DNA from: Megamerina dolium | Taxonomy: Eukaryota > Arthropoda > Insecta > Diptera > Megamerinidae | DNA: 64,000 nt | Reading direction: 5' to 3' | Assembly (NCBI GenBank): GCA_963854835.1 | Contig: OY978527.1 | Coordinates: 35,921,040 to 35,985,039, forward strand | Shown here: positions 1-11,370 of the stretch, piece after piece | Numbering within the stretch: position 1 is the first letter of the stretch | Layout of the letters: the number at the start of each line of letters is the position of its first letter | Notes under the pieces: generated by a model | Databases searched by the model: none | What the model was told of the DNA's origin: nothing | The model's input: the letters and a program-made list of their open reading frames with translations, nothing else | Position numbers and translations under genes: made by a program

Positions 1-450
1 CTGATGTCCGCTTTTGTGTTTCACATAGGTCGAATTCATGATGGAGGAGAGTTAAATTATATTATTCTGCAAGTCGAATGGATTTTGTTGGAATACCGAA
101 TTAATAGTATTATTAAATTAAGTTGTTACAGTCGGAGAAGTTAATCCCCGTCAAGCTTGCGACGGATCCTAGCTCTTGAGTCAATTCCTGAAATCTGCTT
201 TGTCTATGTAGCATCTTTAGTCTAATATTCAAAATAAGTTATAGCCATTAAATGTGCTCAGATATTGGGATAACTAAGTATATATAAATTCCGCCACTTC
301 GCTACGTTGTTTGCGATCAACACTGTATGTATTTGTCAATTTTTTAATATTGTATATTTTCAAAGCACATAAATGAATTTAAACTATGTAAATAAAGTGT
401 AGAGAAGAGCAATGAACTAAATTCGAAATAAAAAGTAATGGTTAAAAGAA
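1..450 (+). other. Possible last exon and 3' UTR of a gene to the left
   Basis: A splice-acceptor-like TTTCACATAG ends at 28 and is followed by an eight-codon frame (VEFMMEES) that stops with TAA at 53-55. Polyadenylation hexamers AATAAA occur at 391-396 and 427-432. This arrangement would fit a terminal exon and its 3' UTR, but eight codons are too few to identify a protein and the upstream exons are outside the window. It could equally be chance in AT-rich intergenic DNA. Confidence 0.2.
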
Positions 451-1029
451 AAACTTGCTATGAACATATACTATTGTCACCCTGTATGTATTGTAAATAA
501 CATGATGATGGTGGCTATGTCTAAGGCTATGGTAACAAAAATACCGTTGACTTCTGTTATGTACCTCATCATCGTGTTTCATGCATGCCTATACTAAGTA
601 CGTGTGTATATGTGGTCAGCATTTAGTTAGCGTTGATACGAGTATTCAAAAGAAACAATATACAGTCGTAAGATCGCTTACAGTGCAACGTGCATGCTCG
701 TACTTGATTGGCATCAACATGGTAAAGCAACTTAATATAACGGTGCGAGAAAATATATGTATGTATATACATATGTAGCAAAAGTTAAAATCCCACTAGA
801 AAAGGAATTCACTACTGAAAAAAGTAAACTAGTTGGTAATAGGTTGCGAGGCGTAGAAACGAGGAAATTGTGTTCCAGTTCCTTTCGTAAAAAAAAAGCT
901 AGAGCCACAACCTTATCTGAAGACCGTTACAGATCAGGCTCCGACAGAGACGCCAAAATATAATGGGAGGTTAGAACTCTCAAATCATTCAAAATATTAT
1001 GATTGACCAAAATAACTCAAGGCAACTCC
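451..1029. other. Intergenic, no gene seen
   Basis: AT-rich sequence with short open frames of 65-68 codons that show no recognisable motif and no splice context. I see no repeat family here. Confidence 0.5.
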
Positions 1030-2270
1030 GACAGCCCGGAGATTACATCATCAACTGGCTTATAACTATAATCGCTTGCGAACTTACAGCATGCTAATAG
1101 GAAAGATAAATCTGTTGCACTGAATTTACTTATAACAGAGAAAGAAAATTTGATTTTTACTCTCTGAGCTTTCCTAGACATCGAAGACGCCTTTAATAAC
1201 ATCCATCCGAAGGCAATAACTACCGGGTTGCCACAGTTTGACATCATCGAGTCCGTAGTTGAATACATCGGATTTCGCCGCGTATTAAAATTTAAATTAT
1301 TACGAAATCTGGAGAGAAGTGGTCATGATGTTGCTATTACAATAAGAGAGAATTTACCTGATACTCTCTGTGAAATTACGCAAAGTATATTAAACAATTA
1401 GTCCAAATCATGTGAATTGGGCGTCAATATTTACCAGGAAACACCGGCTACCTGAGGTATATTCACTGACGTTTAACAGTATGACGATATCGTTCTGTGA
1501 AAAATTTTACTATTAATTACTATAAAACAGGGATTTTCTACTCTTAGGCATAGTGTTCGATTTACAAAAGAAATTTATATTTACTCCGATAGTTAAGCGG
1601 AACGTTAAGAACGTTGCTCATGAGCTATACATTCATCAAATACGGTGATAAATTGTCAGGAATTACTAAGAGAATTCACTAATTACTACCATATAGATAT
1701 CAAAGGCAATTTTGGTACGGATGAAGTGGCCAGACATCGCACAACGTTAGCACTCCATACAGATACAATGCCACAAGGAACTTGTAAAGTACTGTTAAAC
1801 TGATTCACCATTAAAATTTCCAGCACGCTCTTGTAACTGACCGTTAAATGCTTAACTAGTAGACTAACGTGGCTGGAATGGAACTTAGTACGAACTAAGC
1901 TTTTGAAACAAAACAGGCAAAATGTTAGAATAACAATTTAGGTTTTAACAGTTCACTGTCTTTTTGGAAGACGCGCAAAGAAACTAGGAGCACATTTTTA
2001 TAACTACTGCAGAAGCTGGCTGGATCTGGATGAAGAAAAAACGGGCTCTGGGCAGACAAAGATTCAACACATTCGGAACTCCTGCCCTTGGCAACATCTC
2101 AGTGGTTGCAAATATGAAATTAATTAAGAGAGTGTAATTTATTAAATCCAAAAGTTTGCTCAAAAAGAACCCAATCGAGTAAGGACTAGCTCCAGTAATA
2201 TCACAATGGGCCCTTAACAGCCCAAAGTATGTAATCGGACAATATTTACGTACCTCCCATTGTGCATTTC
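1030..2270 (+). mobile_element. Decayed non-LTR retrotransposon (R1/Jockey-like), 3' half
   Basis: Broken frames read in the order expected for a non-LTR polyprotein. Around 1168-1320 there is an RT-like stretch beginning FLDIEDAFNNIHPKAI, which is the 'DIxGAFNN' block of reverse transcriptase. Around 1480 there is a YDD-like remnant (QYDDIV). Around 1680-1790 lies an RNase H-like tail (KGNFGTDEVARHRTT). Around 1950-2060 the terminal finger region reads VHCLFGRRAKKLG then YCRSWLDLDEEKT. Many stops and frameshifts separate these blocks, so it is inactive. The order RT, RNase H, terminal finger indicates the R1/I/Jockey side of the tree; the exact clade is not determined. Confidence 0.7.
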
Positions 2271-2610
2271 TGAAGAGAAAACCAAAAAGGTACTATAGAA
2301 ATTATATGTTTTAAAAAATTTAAGTGAAAACTATTCTTAAGTCCATTATGCATAATTTTAAGGTAATGCTAATTTCTTTTTCAATCTAATAAAGCATGTT
2401 GTATAGTTGCATAGTGAACTGATTTAACTTTAACAAGGTACAAAATTGTCTAAATCCATAAAAATATGCTTATACAATGCTTCTAAAAAAATGCACATGT
2501 ACTGTACGTACACAAAAATATTTAGAACGAAATTTAAATTCGCTTTTAGTCACAACCCATTACAAAGCGAATGTAAATAGTATGCATAACCACTTTAACT
2601 GGTGTTTATT

Positions 2611-2643
2611 CTCTCCCTCTCTCTCTCTCCCTCTCTCTCTCTT
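2611..2643. repeat. (CT)n-rich microsatellite
   Basis: A CT/CCCT run of about 33 bases. Similar CT/GA tracts occur at 22812-22831, 28833-28850 and 55725-55739. Such tracts can bind GAGA factor in flies, but no promoter is next to this one. Confidence 0.8.
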
Positions 2644-2748
2644 TCTAAGCCACAATTGTTACTGTATTCTAAAAATCGACATATAGTCGTAAATAAAAGG
2701 CTGTTTAGTTGTAATTTTCAGAGTTGACATTATTAGCTCTTCTAAGAC

Positions 2749-2763
2749 TTAGGTTAGGTTAGG
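2749..2763 (+). repeat. (TTAGG)3 short tract
   Basis: Three perfect TTAGG units, directly followed by CC. They match the tail of the SINE at 9424-9797 in the opposite orientation, so this is probably the remnant tail of a lost or truncated SINE copy. Confidence 0.6.
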
Positions 2764-3796
2764 CCATATTTGAAGGTAAGTCTGATTAATAGACCAGCTG
2801 AAGAAATATGATTGTGATCTTTCAATAGTCCTAAGTCTCAAGGCACATTACTGAAAATAACATTTTCATATATTGTAATTTCCTTCATTTCATTTACAGT
2901 TTCATTTACAGTTTCAAGTCTATATCTTCTAAATGGCTCAAAATTTGACTATGGCTTTCAGTAAAGTTGTAGCTTTATAATTAATGATAAATTTGCGTAA
3001 ATGTACAATCCACAATAGAAAATCTACATCTAAGGCATGTAAAACTCAGCACAAAACTGAGAAAATAATATCGAGATAGGTACGTAAGATTATGAATTAC
3101 TAAGTATGATAATATAACAATAATTTATGATTAATGTCACTATGTTAAATGAAAGTATGTGAATATCATAATAGTATAATACATAAAAATACGGAAGCTT
3201 CCAACTTAAATCAATTTTAAAGTAGTTTATTTTTAACAATTATTACCAGCTAAGATAATTTATTTGTTTAAATGATTTTAATAAATACTTAAAATTTTCA
3301 ACAAACTCATTTCATTATTGAATTAAAACTCTTACGTTGCCATTTAAGTAACCAGGAAATGCATAACCATAATATGTAAAGTATAGTATGTATTCACATA
3401 CTGTAGCCATAATATGAACCATAATAATTTCCATAACTGTGCCCCGAACATAAATGGGTTCTCTGAACTTAAACGGAAATGAATCATATTTGGCACTATT
3501 CCTTTCCACATTTAACACTAATAAGTTTTTGTTTTAACAACTAAACCAAAATAGTGACTGGTGAAGGTGTTTCCATTTAACGTATTTAATTATTATTAAA
3601 AGTAGAATATTTGATATCACCTGTACTGAAGGTATACATACATAAACATAGTTATTAGTAGTTATGCACTTTCATCGGTTTTCTTTAAAAAATCCGTACA
3701 TTTTTAAGTTTCACTTTAAATTCGCATGATCTTTCTAAGTAAAAAAAAAATAAATATTTAAAAGTATTGATTCAAACTTAAAGTAATGTATATTAG

Positions 3797-4150
3797 GTGA
3801 GGTTAGATTATTGTGGCTGCCCTCGGACACACCTAGGCCAGAAAAGCCTATTGTGATACCAACGAGCTTCTCTTCCAATACTGTTGGGCGTGTATCAGAA
3901 GTATTAGAAGAGCCCTACTTATATTAGCCGGTTCCGAACGGCAGAACCCTTGTGACATCACTTTAACTTAGTTTTGTCATAGAGCTCTTTTAAGAAACGA
4001 AAGAATTTGCCAATTCTTGCCGACAAGTGGGTACCGTTCGAAAGAAAAATATTTTCGATATCGAATTTTGTTATGCTTCAGCCGGGGATAGAACCCACGA
4101 CCTACAGATCAGAAGGCCAACCCACTAACCCCTGAGCTACGTCACCCACA
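3797..4150 (-). mobile_element. tRNA-derived SINE, near full length
   Basis: Read on the minus strand, the head at 4150 is tRNA-like: a box A-like TAGCTCAGGGG followed by the block CTTCTGATCTGTAGGTCGTG and a box B-like GGTTCTATCCC. The body then runs to a tail near 3797 made of degenerate CCTAA-type units (AATCTAACCTCACCTAA). It matches the copy at 9424-9797 over its length, including the GGCAGCCACAATAA block just before the tail. Pol III box A/B promoters are known for this class; current activity is not shown. Confidence 0.85.
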
Positions 4151-4452
4151 TTAAAGTAATGTAATTTTGGCAAACAATTTCGCTTTATTGGATTATCTCT
4201 GTTGACACTGATTGCAGCAAATCATATTATATGGCGTTTGAAGGAATATTTTTTGCAAAAAAGAACATTAAAGGTATGGAATCATTCGGAACGCTACTGT
4301 GAGCAACTAAAGAATTGAGCATAGTAACATAATTAGCAGAATTATCGAAATCGCTAGTTATTAGCTTTCCGCGGAACAATGCCATACATATCTTTAGTGA
4401 ACCGGCGAATAATAACGGCCAAGATAGACCTATTTTGACACACTCTGAAAAT

Positions 4453-5300
4453 TTACAAGTACTCCTTAAGTTTAGTATTCAGTAGGAATTCAAAGACATC
4501 ATTAGGAGACTTGTCGGCTATGTGTGACGGTTCTAGGTAATAACTACCTAAGTAACGAAGCTTGGTCCGTATCAGACCATTACAGTGACAAAGTAGATGT
4601 ACAGCTGTTTCTTCGTCTTCGTTACATAACCTACAGAGGTAGTTTTGACTTATCCTCATAATGTGTAGGTGTTTCATTACTCTGCAATGTCCGATCAAGA
4701 ATCCCATGACAGTGCGAATGCCAGTCCGAGTCAAGTTCTGTACTTCAGCAGTTCTTTTGTGAGAATGGTGTAGCATAAAGGTTTTCGCAACTCTAATATC
4801 TTTTGTTTCTATCCAATATTGGTGCGATTTTCTTTCTAGCCAAATATTCACTTTATATTTGGTGGAGCTCCAAGGCAACCCGGAGAATGGTTCTGCTCCA
4901 ATAAATTTACTGGCTGCCCCTTTTCTTGCAAGCTCATCTGACTTCTTGTTTCCTAAGTGTCCACTCTGTTATTAGATGCTAGTCTTTTTAGAAGTATTAG
5001 ACAATCCCAAACTAATTTCGGTTTTAATTTCGAACGCACTAAGCGCTAGCAGTGCAGCTTTACTATCAGAGTGAATATAGATGTACCAATTTAGTGTTTT
5101 TCTTTCTAACTCCTCTCTTAAGCAGAGCTCTATTGCATATATATTAGCCTGAAAAACTGAATTCTCTTGACCCATGCTATAAAACTCCTTCTGGATTATT
5201 TTCCAAATACATCTGCACCAACAACTTCACCGGTTTTTGAGCCATCTGTATATCATACATGAGACTTAGTTGCCGGTCGAGGTCTATTCTGTTCCCAATT
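4453..5300 (-). mobile_element. Decayed non-LTR retrotransposon, RNase H and C-terminal finger
   Basis: Minus-strand frames give an RNase H remnant (about 5175-4972) with FQANIYAIELCLRE followed by IHSDSKAALLAL, the 'SDSxAAL' RNase H block. A second block (4878-4453) has RTGIRTVMGFLIGHC and the finger CRLCNEDEETAVHLLCHC typical of the C-terminus of R1/Jockey-type polyproteins. A stop at 4971 and frame changes separate the two. It ends with a normal stop near 4453. This is a relic; the RT domain is not recognisable upstream. Confidence 0.8.
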
Positions 5301-6269
5301 AACGAGTGTAACCTTAAAGTTGCGTTGGAAGTTATACTGGGTTTTACAAATAATAACCATATTTGAAACTTAGATTAATATTAAAGTAAGAAATGATCTG
5401 ACAATAAATCAGCAAACCACATCAACTTGTTAATGTGGCTGCCATACAAAGTCACGGAATTACATAAATTTTTAACCGCCCAAAATCTAAAGGGTTCCGC
5501 AAAGGACAACCATGGTCTTACGACAACTGGCTTAAAGGCGCACTATTTTATTTACCATAGTTCTGATGCAAAGGTGTTCAATATATTAAATTTTTAATCA
5601 CTATAATTTACTTTATCTTTCTGGGACAATCATATTTAACACATAAGTCGATTTTGAAGGCAGAAACGATTTTGCAAGAAAAAGGCGATCCACGTCAAAT
5701 ATTTAATGTAGTTATAGTTTTAAAAGTATGACTTAGGGCTGTTTTATTTTAAAAATTCCACACATTCTTTATACCAGTTAGCCAAGAGAATATTTTAACC
5801 TGACTAAATCAGTATAATACGACTCTGTGCAACCATCTAATTTAAATATTATTTATATCTATGCAGTTATATTTTTGTAACATGACATTTTCACATATAT
5901 ATACGTTTTTGTTAAAATATTTACATAAATTTAAACGCTTTCGATTTCTTTTGAGTGTCGTATGAGCATGTTAATGTATGGAATGGTTAATTTCTAGCGT
6001 AACAATCGAAAATATTTAAAACAAAAATAAACATCTTTGTGCATTAATTTGATTTGGTTTTTATTGACTCTTTGCAGTATCACAAAATTGTAATGAGACA
6101 ATCTTAAAAGTGACGTTCACTTTACAATAAAATACAAACTGAATTTAACTTAAGCAATGCAATTTGTTGAAAATTAAAATTGTTTGTCTATGATAGGATA
6201 TAAATCAGATAAAAGTAATTTCTGCTCCTCTGGTCCTCTAGCATAAATTGATTTTTTCAAATAGGCAAG
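5301..6269. other. Intergenic, no gene seen
   Basis: AT-rich sequence without supported coding frames or recognisable repeats. Confidence 0.5.
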
Positions 6270-6530
6270 AGTATGTTCAAGCTTCCGGTACTGTTGAGCA
6301 CTTGGGCACCCTTGAAAGGGGCCTGCTTATATTGAATAACTCTTGTTACACCTTTTTTTTCTGAGCTATGTCACAGAGCTATTTCAGAAGTTTTTTCATT
6401 ACAAATTTTGCCTATCGGTAGACTTGAAAGAAAACATCTTTTTTGGTACTAATTTTATTTTGTCCAGAATTTGAACTCACAATCTACAACTCAGACACAC
6501 AAAAGAGAAATGCACTAACCAAGTAATAAT
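6270..6530 (-). mobile_element. Strongly decayed SINE copy
   Basis: Read on the minus strand, the order of blocks matches the SINE family (TTGGTTAGTGCATT in the head, then the ATCTTTTTT..TTTC body and a stretch resembling the AGCTC..GACATAGCTC segment). Box A and B are largely destroyed. Identity is visible only by comparison with the better copies at 3797 and 9424. Confidence 0.5.
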
Positions 6531-7620
6531 ATCTGTTGACGCTACTTTGAAATTAATTAATCTTTAAACATTTCTTCCACTAATAATTTGAACCACGTTG
6601 CATACAAATTTTATAGTTAAAAGTAATTACCTAGAAGGCATAACAATCACTTTGGCGTTGATGTAACTAAATTGTGAGAAACTTATAGAGAAATTTTATT
6701 TATTGTATTTTTTATGTTTTTATTTTTTATTTTTATTTTTTATTAACTATGCGATCAATTGCTGACATTGGCATTAGATTTTAGTTTGTTTTTTTAAGAT
6801 TTTAATTTATATGTATGTACAAAAGTTTAAGTATTTTTTTCCAATCAATAATTTGCTGCAATAAATAAATAAATAAATAAGTTATAAAATTAAACACAAA
6901 CCAAAATAAATTAAATTTCACTTTCATTTGCATTTTTTCGACATTTTTTTACACTATCTTGATTTTACATACTTATGCATATTTCAATCATTTGCATCTT
7001 TATATGTGTAGTATGTATAGTACTATAGGTGTATATCGTATCAACATTCCTACGCATGCGCAACTACATGCTCTTAGTATAGGTGTATAAAAAACATTGT
7101 GCCTAACCCGCATCGTACGTGTATGCTCATGATTTATTACAGAGATAACACTTTTTACATAATTTTACGTGAATCATAAATATAAACAATCTCCATTGAA
7201 TTGGTACAAACACCACTACTATATTCCTATCAATATATATATAGTATAAGTAAATACTATTTAATAGTATGAGAAACATTATACATTACATAGTATTAAA
7301 TTTTGGAAAAGGTGTAAAAATTGTAATTTTAGTATGTATGGAAAATTATGCAATTAAAAATCAATAACAACAACAACAACAAAATAATAATAAATAAAGT
7401 AAGTAGCAACAAAATCACAATTGGTCAGCAAATGCAAAGCTTTTGTTTTAATTTAAATATTCACATCAAGGTTAGATGAACTTCAAAAACTAAGTATATT
7501 TTGTAATACGATATAACCGGTCATACATAATGTGCAAATAGGAAAAATAGAAAGTGAAAAATAAAACATATAAATAAATGAAAATTGAGAAATTTAACCC
7601 AAACTCAGAAACAAAAATCA
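6531..7620. other. Intergenic, AT-rich with simple repeats
   Basis: Holds an (AAAT)n run near 6861-6880 and a (CAA)n run near 7366-7381, and otherwise AT-rich sequence. No gene is supported. Confidence 0.5.
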
Positions 7621-8945
7621 CTTTACAGTCGGCTGGGGCCGACCAAATTATACCCTGCTTATGTAGATATATACATATATATATAAAAAGGTCACTCGAA
7701 TATCCATCTTTTTCTTTTATTTCCACTTTTTGAGAAACAATTTTTGCATGTACTACTAATTTACACCCGAAATATGGATTACTTAGACGAAGTACTTTGT
7801 ATGTTATGAGGGTTCTAAAAGGGATAATTTAAAGAAGGTTTTTAAGATAATTCCGAGGCTTAGCATAGGAGCTATATAAAAAGTGGGCGTGGCTTACCAC
7901 TTTCTTGTAAATCCAATTAATATTTCAATACTAATCCACACCTTAAATCTCGTTGTTCTCCGTTAAATATTTTATAAGTTATAGCGCTTAAAATTTTTGT
8001 TTAATTCCCTCGACTTTATATGGGAGCCCCAATACGAAGTGGGCGTGGTACGCTAATTTTTTTCCAGATTATTTCCGACTATCATATTAACCTAAGTATT
8101 AATTATGATTGTTCTAGACAGATGGATGCAGAAGTTACAGCTATTTCAATTTAAAAGAAATTCGGTCATTTTGTATGGGGGCTACTATAAACAGTGAGCG
8201 TGGCGAGTCCATTTCTGTTCAGTCTAGTTGCCCTTACAATACTAATTCATACCTTAAATCTGGTTGTTCTACGCTGAATAGTTTGCAAGTTATGATGGTT
8301 AACTCTTTTTTTTAATTTCCGCAACTTTGTTTGGGAGACCCAAGAAGGAGTAGGCGTGGCACACTGATTTTCTGCCAGATTATTTCCAACTACCATATTA
8401 ATCTAAGTGCCAATTATGGTTATTCTAGATAAAATATTGCAGAAGTTACGACTGTTTCAATTTAAAAGAAGTACAGACACTTTGTATGGGAGCTACTATA
8501 AAAAGTAGGCGTGGTTCGCCCATTTTTGACAAGGTTATGTTGTAGTATAATGTAATTCTATCTGCCAAATATTGTTGTCCCAGATGGTATATTAAGAGAG
8601 TTATAGCATGTTAAAGATTTTGAAAATTCCGAGGTTAGTCGTTTTGAATGCTTGGTGTGGGCGTCGGTATTGACTGATCATGGCCAATATCAATTCTCTC
8701 CGTACCCTTAGATCAAAGGTTACTTATACCAAATTTCGTCAAAATAGCTGAATATTTGCTCAAGTTATGGTGCGAGCCAGTCAGGTGACGAACAGACGGA
8801 CGGACGGACATCGTTAAATCGAAAATTTAATCGACGCTGATCACGAATATATATCTATGTCTATATTTCCGGAGATTCCTTCAAGTGGTTACAAACATCT
8901 GACCGAAATGAATATACCTTGCATATGGCATTATGCAGGGTATAA
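7621..8945 (+). mobile_element. mini-me/DINE-1-like element, copy 1
   Basis: The left end carries a perfect hairpin GTCGGC-TGGG-GCCGAC followed by ATACCCTGC. The right end has a short GGAC run, the block ATCGTTAAATCG..AATTTAATCGACGCTGATCACG, and a terminal TATGCAGGGTATA. Between them is an array of six diverged monomers of about 155 bp, each carrying a GGGCGTGG-type box (7885, 8041, 8196, 8352, 8507, 8659). There is no coding capacity. A GTCY microsatellite next to a conserved core is the known hallmark of dipteran mini-me elements, later grouped with DINE-1/Helitron-like repeats; the assignment is by analogy only. Confidence 0.75.
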
Positions 8946-9116
8946 AAATGGTCTGCACACAAAACATATTTAGCATCAATAGATATGTATGTATATATAC
9001 CTGAAGAAACAATGGTTTGGTTCCAAAATTGCTGGAGTATTAATTTTGGACAAAACTGGAACAGCGGTTGCATTATAATAATAAACAGCGGTTGCAGTAT
9101 AATATTATAATAAAAT

Positions 9117-9370
9117 TGACCTTACAATCGGTCGGGGCAGACCGGATTATACCCTGGACCGGAAGATACATACATATAAAAAGCTTTCTCTCATATCAAT
9201 CTTTTTTTTTTATTTTCACAACTTTTTGAGGAATAATTTTTGCCTTTAATACTAATTTACACCTGAAATATGGTTGCCTTAGCCGAGGTATTTTGTAGAT
9301 TATGGAGGATTTAAAGTTTAAGATAGTTCCGCGACTTTATATGGGGGTTCCATTAATTAGTAGATATCGA
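9117..9370 (+). mobile_element. mini-me-like element, truncated left end
   Basis: Matches the first ~250 bases of copy 1 (CCTTACAATCGGTCGGGGC, then TATACCCTGG and the ACACCTGAAATATGGTTG block). It breaks off near 9370, a little before the SINE at 9424. The terminal hairpin differs from copy 1 but still folds (CGGTC/GACCG). Confidence 0.65.
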
Positions 9371-9423
9371 ACCGCAATTGTATTACAAACGAAAATATTA
9401 AACTTCGTGCTCAATCTGGTTAG

Positions 9424-9797
9424 TGGGTACCGTAGCTCAGTGGTTAGTGCGTTGGCCTTCTGATCTGTAGGTCGTGGGTTCAACCCCCGGCTAAAGCATA
9501 ACAAAATTTAATATCGAAAAGATTTTTCTTTCGAACAGTATCCACCTGCAGGTAAGAATTGGCAATTTGTCCCGCAGTAACAATTTGCCAAAGCTGCTTC
9601 TTAAAAGCGCTCTGTACCAAAACTAAATTAAAGTGATGTCACAAGGGTTCTGCTGTCCAAATTTAGCACGCACAATAGTATTGGAAGAGAAGCTCGGTGA
9701 TATCACAATGGGGCTTTCTGGCCTAAGTGTGTCCTCTGACAGAGAGAGGGCAGCCACAATAACCTAACCTAACCTAACCTAACCTAACCTAACCTAA
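9424..9797 (+). mobile_element. tRNA-derived SINE with (CCTAA)n tail, best copy
   Basis: The head reads GTGGGTACCGTAGCTCAGTG, with box A TAGCTCAGTGG at 9433-9443 and box B GGTTCAACC at 9477-9485, so it derives from a tRNA. A ~300-base unrelated body follows, with the conserved segment TTTCTTTCGAACAGTATCC and the AAGCTCGG block near its 3' side. It ends in seven AACCT units (9761-9795). It is not a tRNA gene: no cloverleaf of normal length closes, and the same unit recurs about ten times in the window. A and B boxes are intact, so Pol III transcription is possible. Confidence 0.9.
9761..9797 (+). repeat. (CCTAA)7 SINE tail, insect-telomere motif
   Basis: Seven perfect AACCT units (equivalent to CCTAA; complement TTAGG) directly after the SINE body. 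Confidence 0.9.
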
Positions 9798-11094
9798 GTT
9801 ATCCTTACACAGTACTAATCCAAAACTAAAATATATTTCTTTTTAAATTCATCAAATATAATCAAATTATTATAATTAATTTCAATTAAAATATTATTAT
9901 TACAAATAGTTTAGAAAAGAACAAGAGAAACTAAATATGATCTGAGTATACGAAAAGCCTTATGAATGTACTATGTAAGGGTTCGTGAAAGTTTCAACTC
10001 TAAAATTCACCCATACTTCAATTGATGGCGGAACCTTGTAAACCAACTATCCGAAACCTTTGAAATACACTGTGTGTGTGTGTTGCTGCCTTAAATACTC
10101 TTCTTTTTTTTTATATTTTATTTTAATTTTGCCAACTAAATATTATTATTAAAGCTGATACATTAAATTTTCATTTTGAAATGCATTAAATTAATGCTGC
10201 CATTTACATTTTAATATTTTATTCAGCTGATTTCGCAATGACTTTACTCTGTAAGCACAATTAAAATAATTACTAAACTAAATAAATTTTAATAAACGAA
10301 TTAATTATATATTACAAAATGTACACTTTACTTTAAATAGCATGTAAAGCATAATTGACAAACTTCAATGTACAAAAGAATTTCGATGGCATTTTTTTAA
10401 AACCTATTCTCTTTTTTTTTCGAGTAATACATGCACGAACGTAAATATTGAAACAAAAATCTTCAACTACTGGTTTCACCTTACGCATGACTTATAAATA
10501 TATATATGAACATACCTAAAGTGTGTATGTGTTTATGATTTTGTTTCAAGCGATTGGACAATAACACCAATGAGAAATACAATATTTTTTACAGATTTGA
10601 ACAAATTTTATATAATTAATTATTTTTCAAAATAAAAAAAGTGATTGTTCAATCAAACAAGCATAGTCAATCTTTGATTTCGATTTTATTTTAAGAATTA
10701 AATTTGAATCGAATTTTATATATAGTATTTAAAGAAATTGATAGCTAAAAATCTTCACGTGCTCATAGTAATATATATGTTTTACCGATATCGGCTTATC
10801 CATATTGGTTTTCACGATTAAAATTTCATAAACCCAACGACAATGTTTGGACACATGTTGCGCAATAAGTAAAAACCTATTTAGCAACATATCGATCAAT
10901 CCAGCCACAATATTAATTAAGCCTTCAGATTATCATTTATCATTATCAATCTATGACGTATAGACTATCTGATCAACGTGAACAAACGGCAACAACAACA
11001 ACAATATTCTAAGGCCTTGGACGAATTTTCTTCTTGAGCGCCAAAACATTTATACCTTAAATTGGAAATGACAAAGTTAGAAGTTATAAAAGAA
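9798..11094. other. Intergenic, no gene seen
   Basis: AT-rich sequence with a short GT run near 10073-10082 and several poly-T stretches. No supported coding frame. Confidence 0.5.
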
Positions 11095-11370
11095 TCTACT
11101 TATATATATTGGCCGCTTTAAAACGGCGAACCATTGTGATATCACCTTTTCTCACCTTTGTCACAGAAATATGAAAGAAAATTGATTTCTTTCGTTTTGT
11201 GTCGGTAAAAACGTGTTTTTGATGGGCAACTATACTTCAAAACTATACTTGTCATTAGTGACATGCTGTCCAAGACGTCGGTACTCTTTCATTGTTAACA
11301 CTTGGCACCTCGTCTTGCCTTCATTCACCAAAACACTGAACGTTCGCCTACACCTTATTGAACCAGCAAG
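11095..11370 (-). mobile_element. Fragments of a SINE and an RTE-like retrotransposon
   Basis: The first ~100 bases resemble the SINE block near its 3' side (GGCCG..ACGGCGAACCATTGTGAT). From about 11258 the sequence GACATGCTGTCCAAGACGTCGG matches, on the same strand, the non-LTR relic at 50700-51590 (AGTGCTGTCCAAGACGCCGG). Both pieces are short and broken. Confidence 0.45.

Larger units (their letters stand above)
2271..3796. other. Intergenic, AT-rich, no gene seen
   Basis: Nothing gene-like apart from simple repeats (a CT run at 2611-2643 and TTAGG repeats at 2749-2763, listed separately). The short open frames have no recognisable content. Confidence 0.5.

Noticed and set aside
9433..9500. 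tRNA gene (box A and box B present)
   Set aside because: The same head recurs in about ten copies followed by a constant non-tRNA body, and the 3' half of a tRNA is missing; it is a tRNA-derived SINE.
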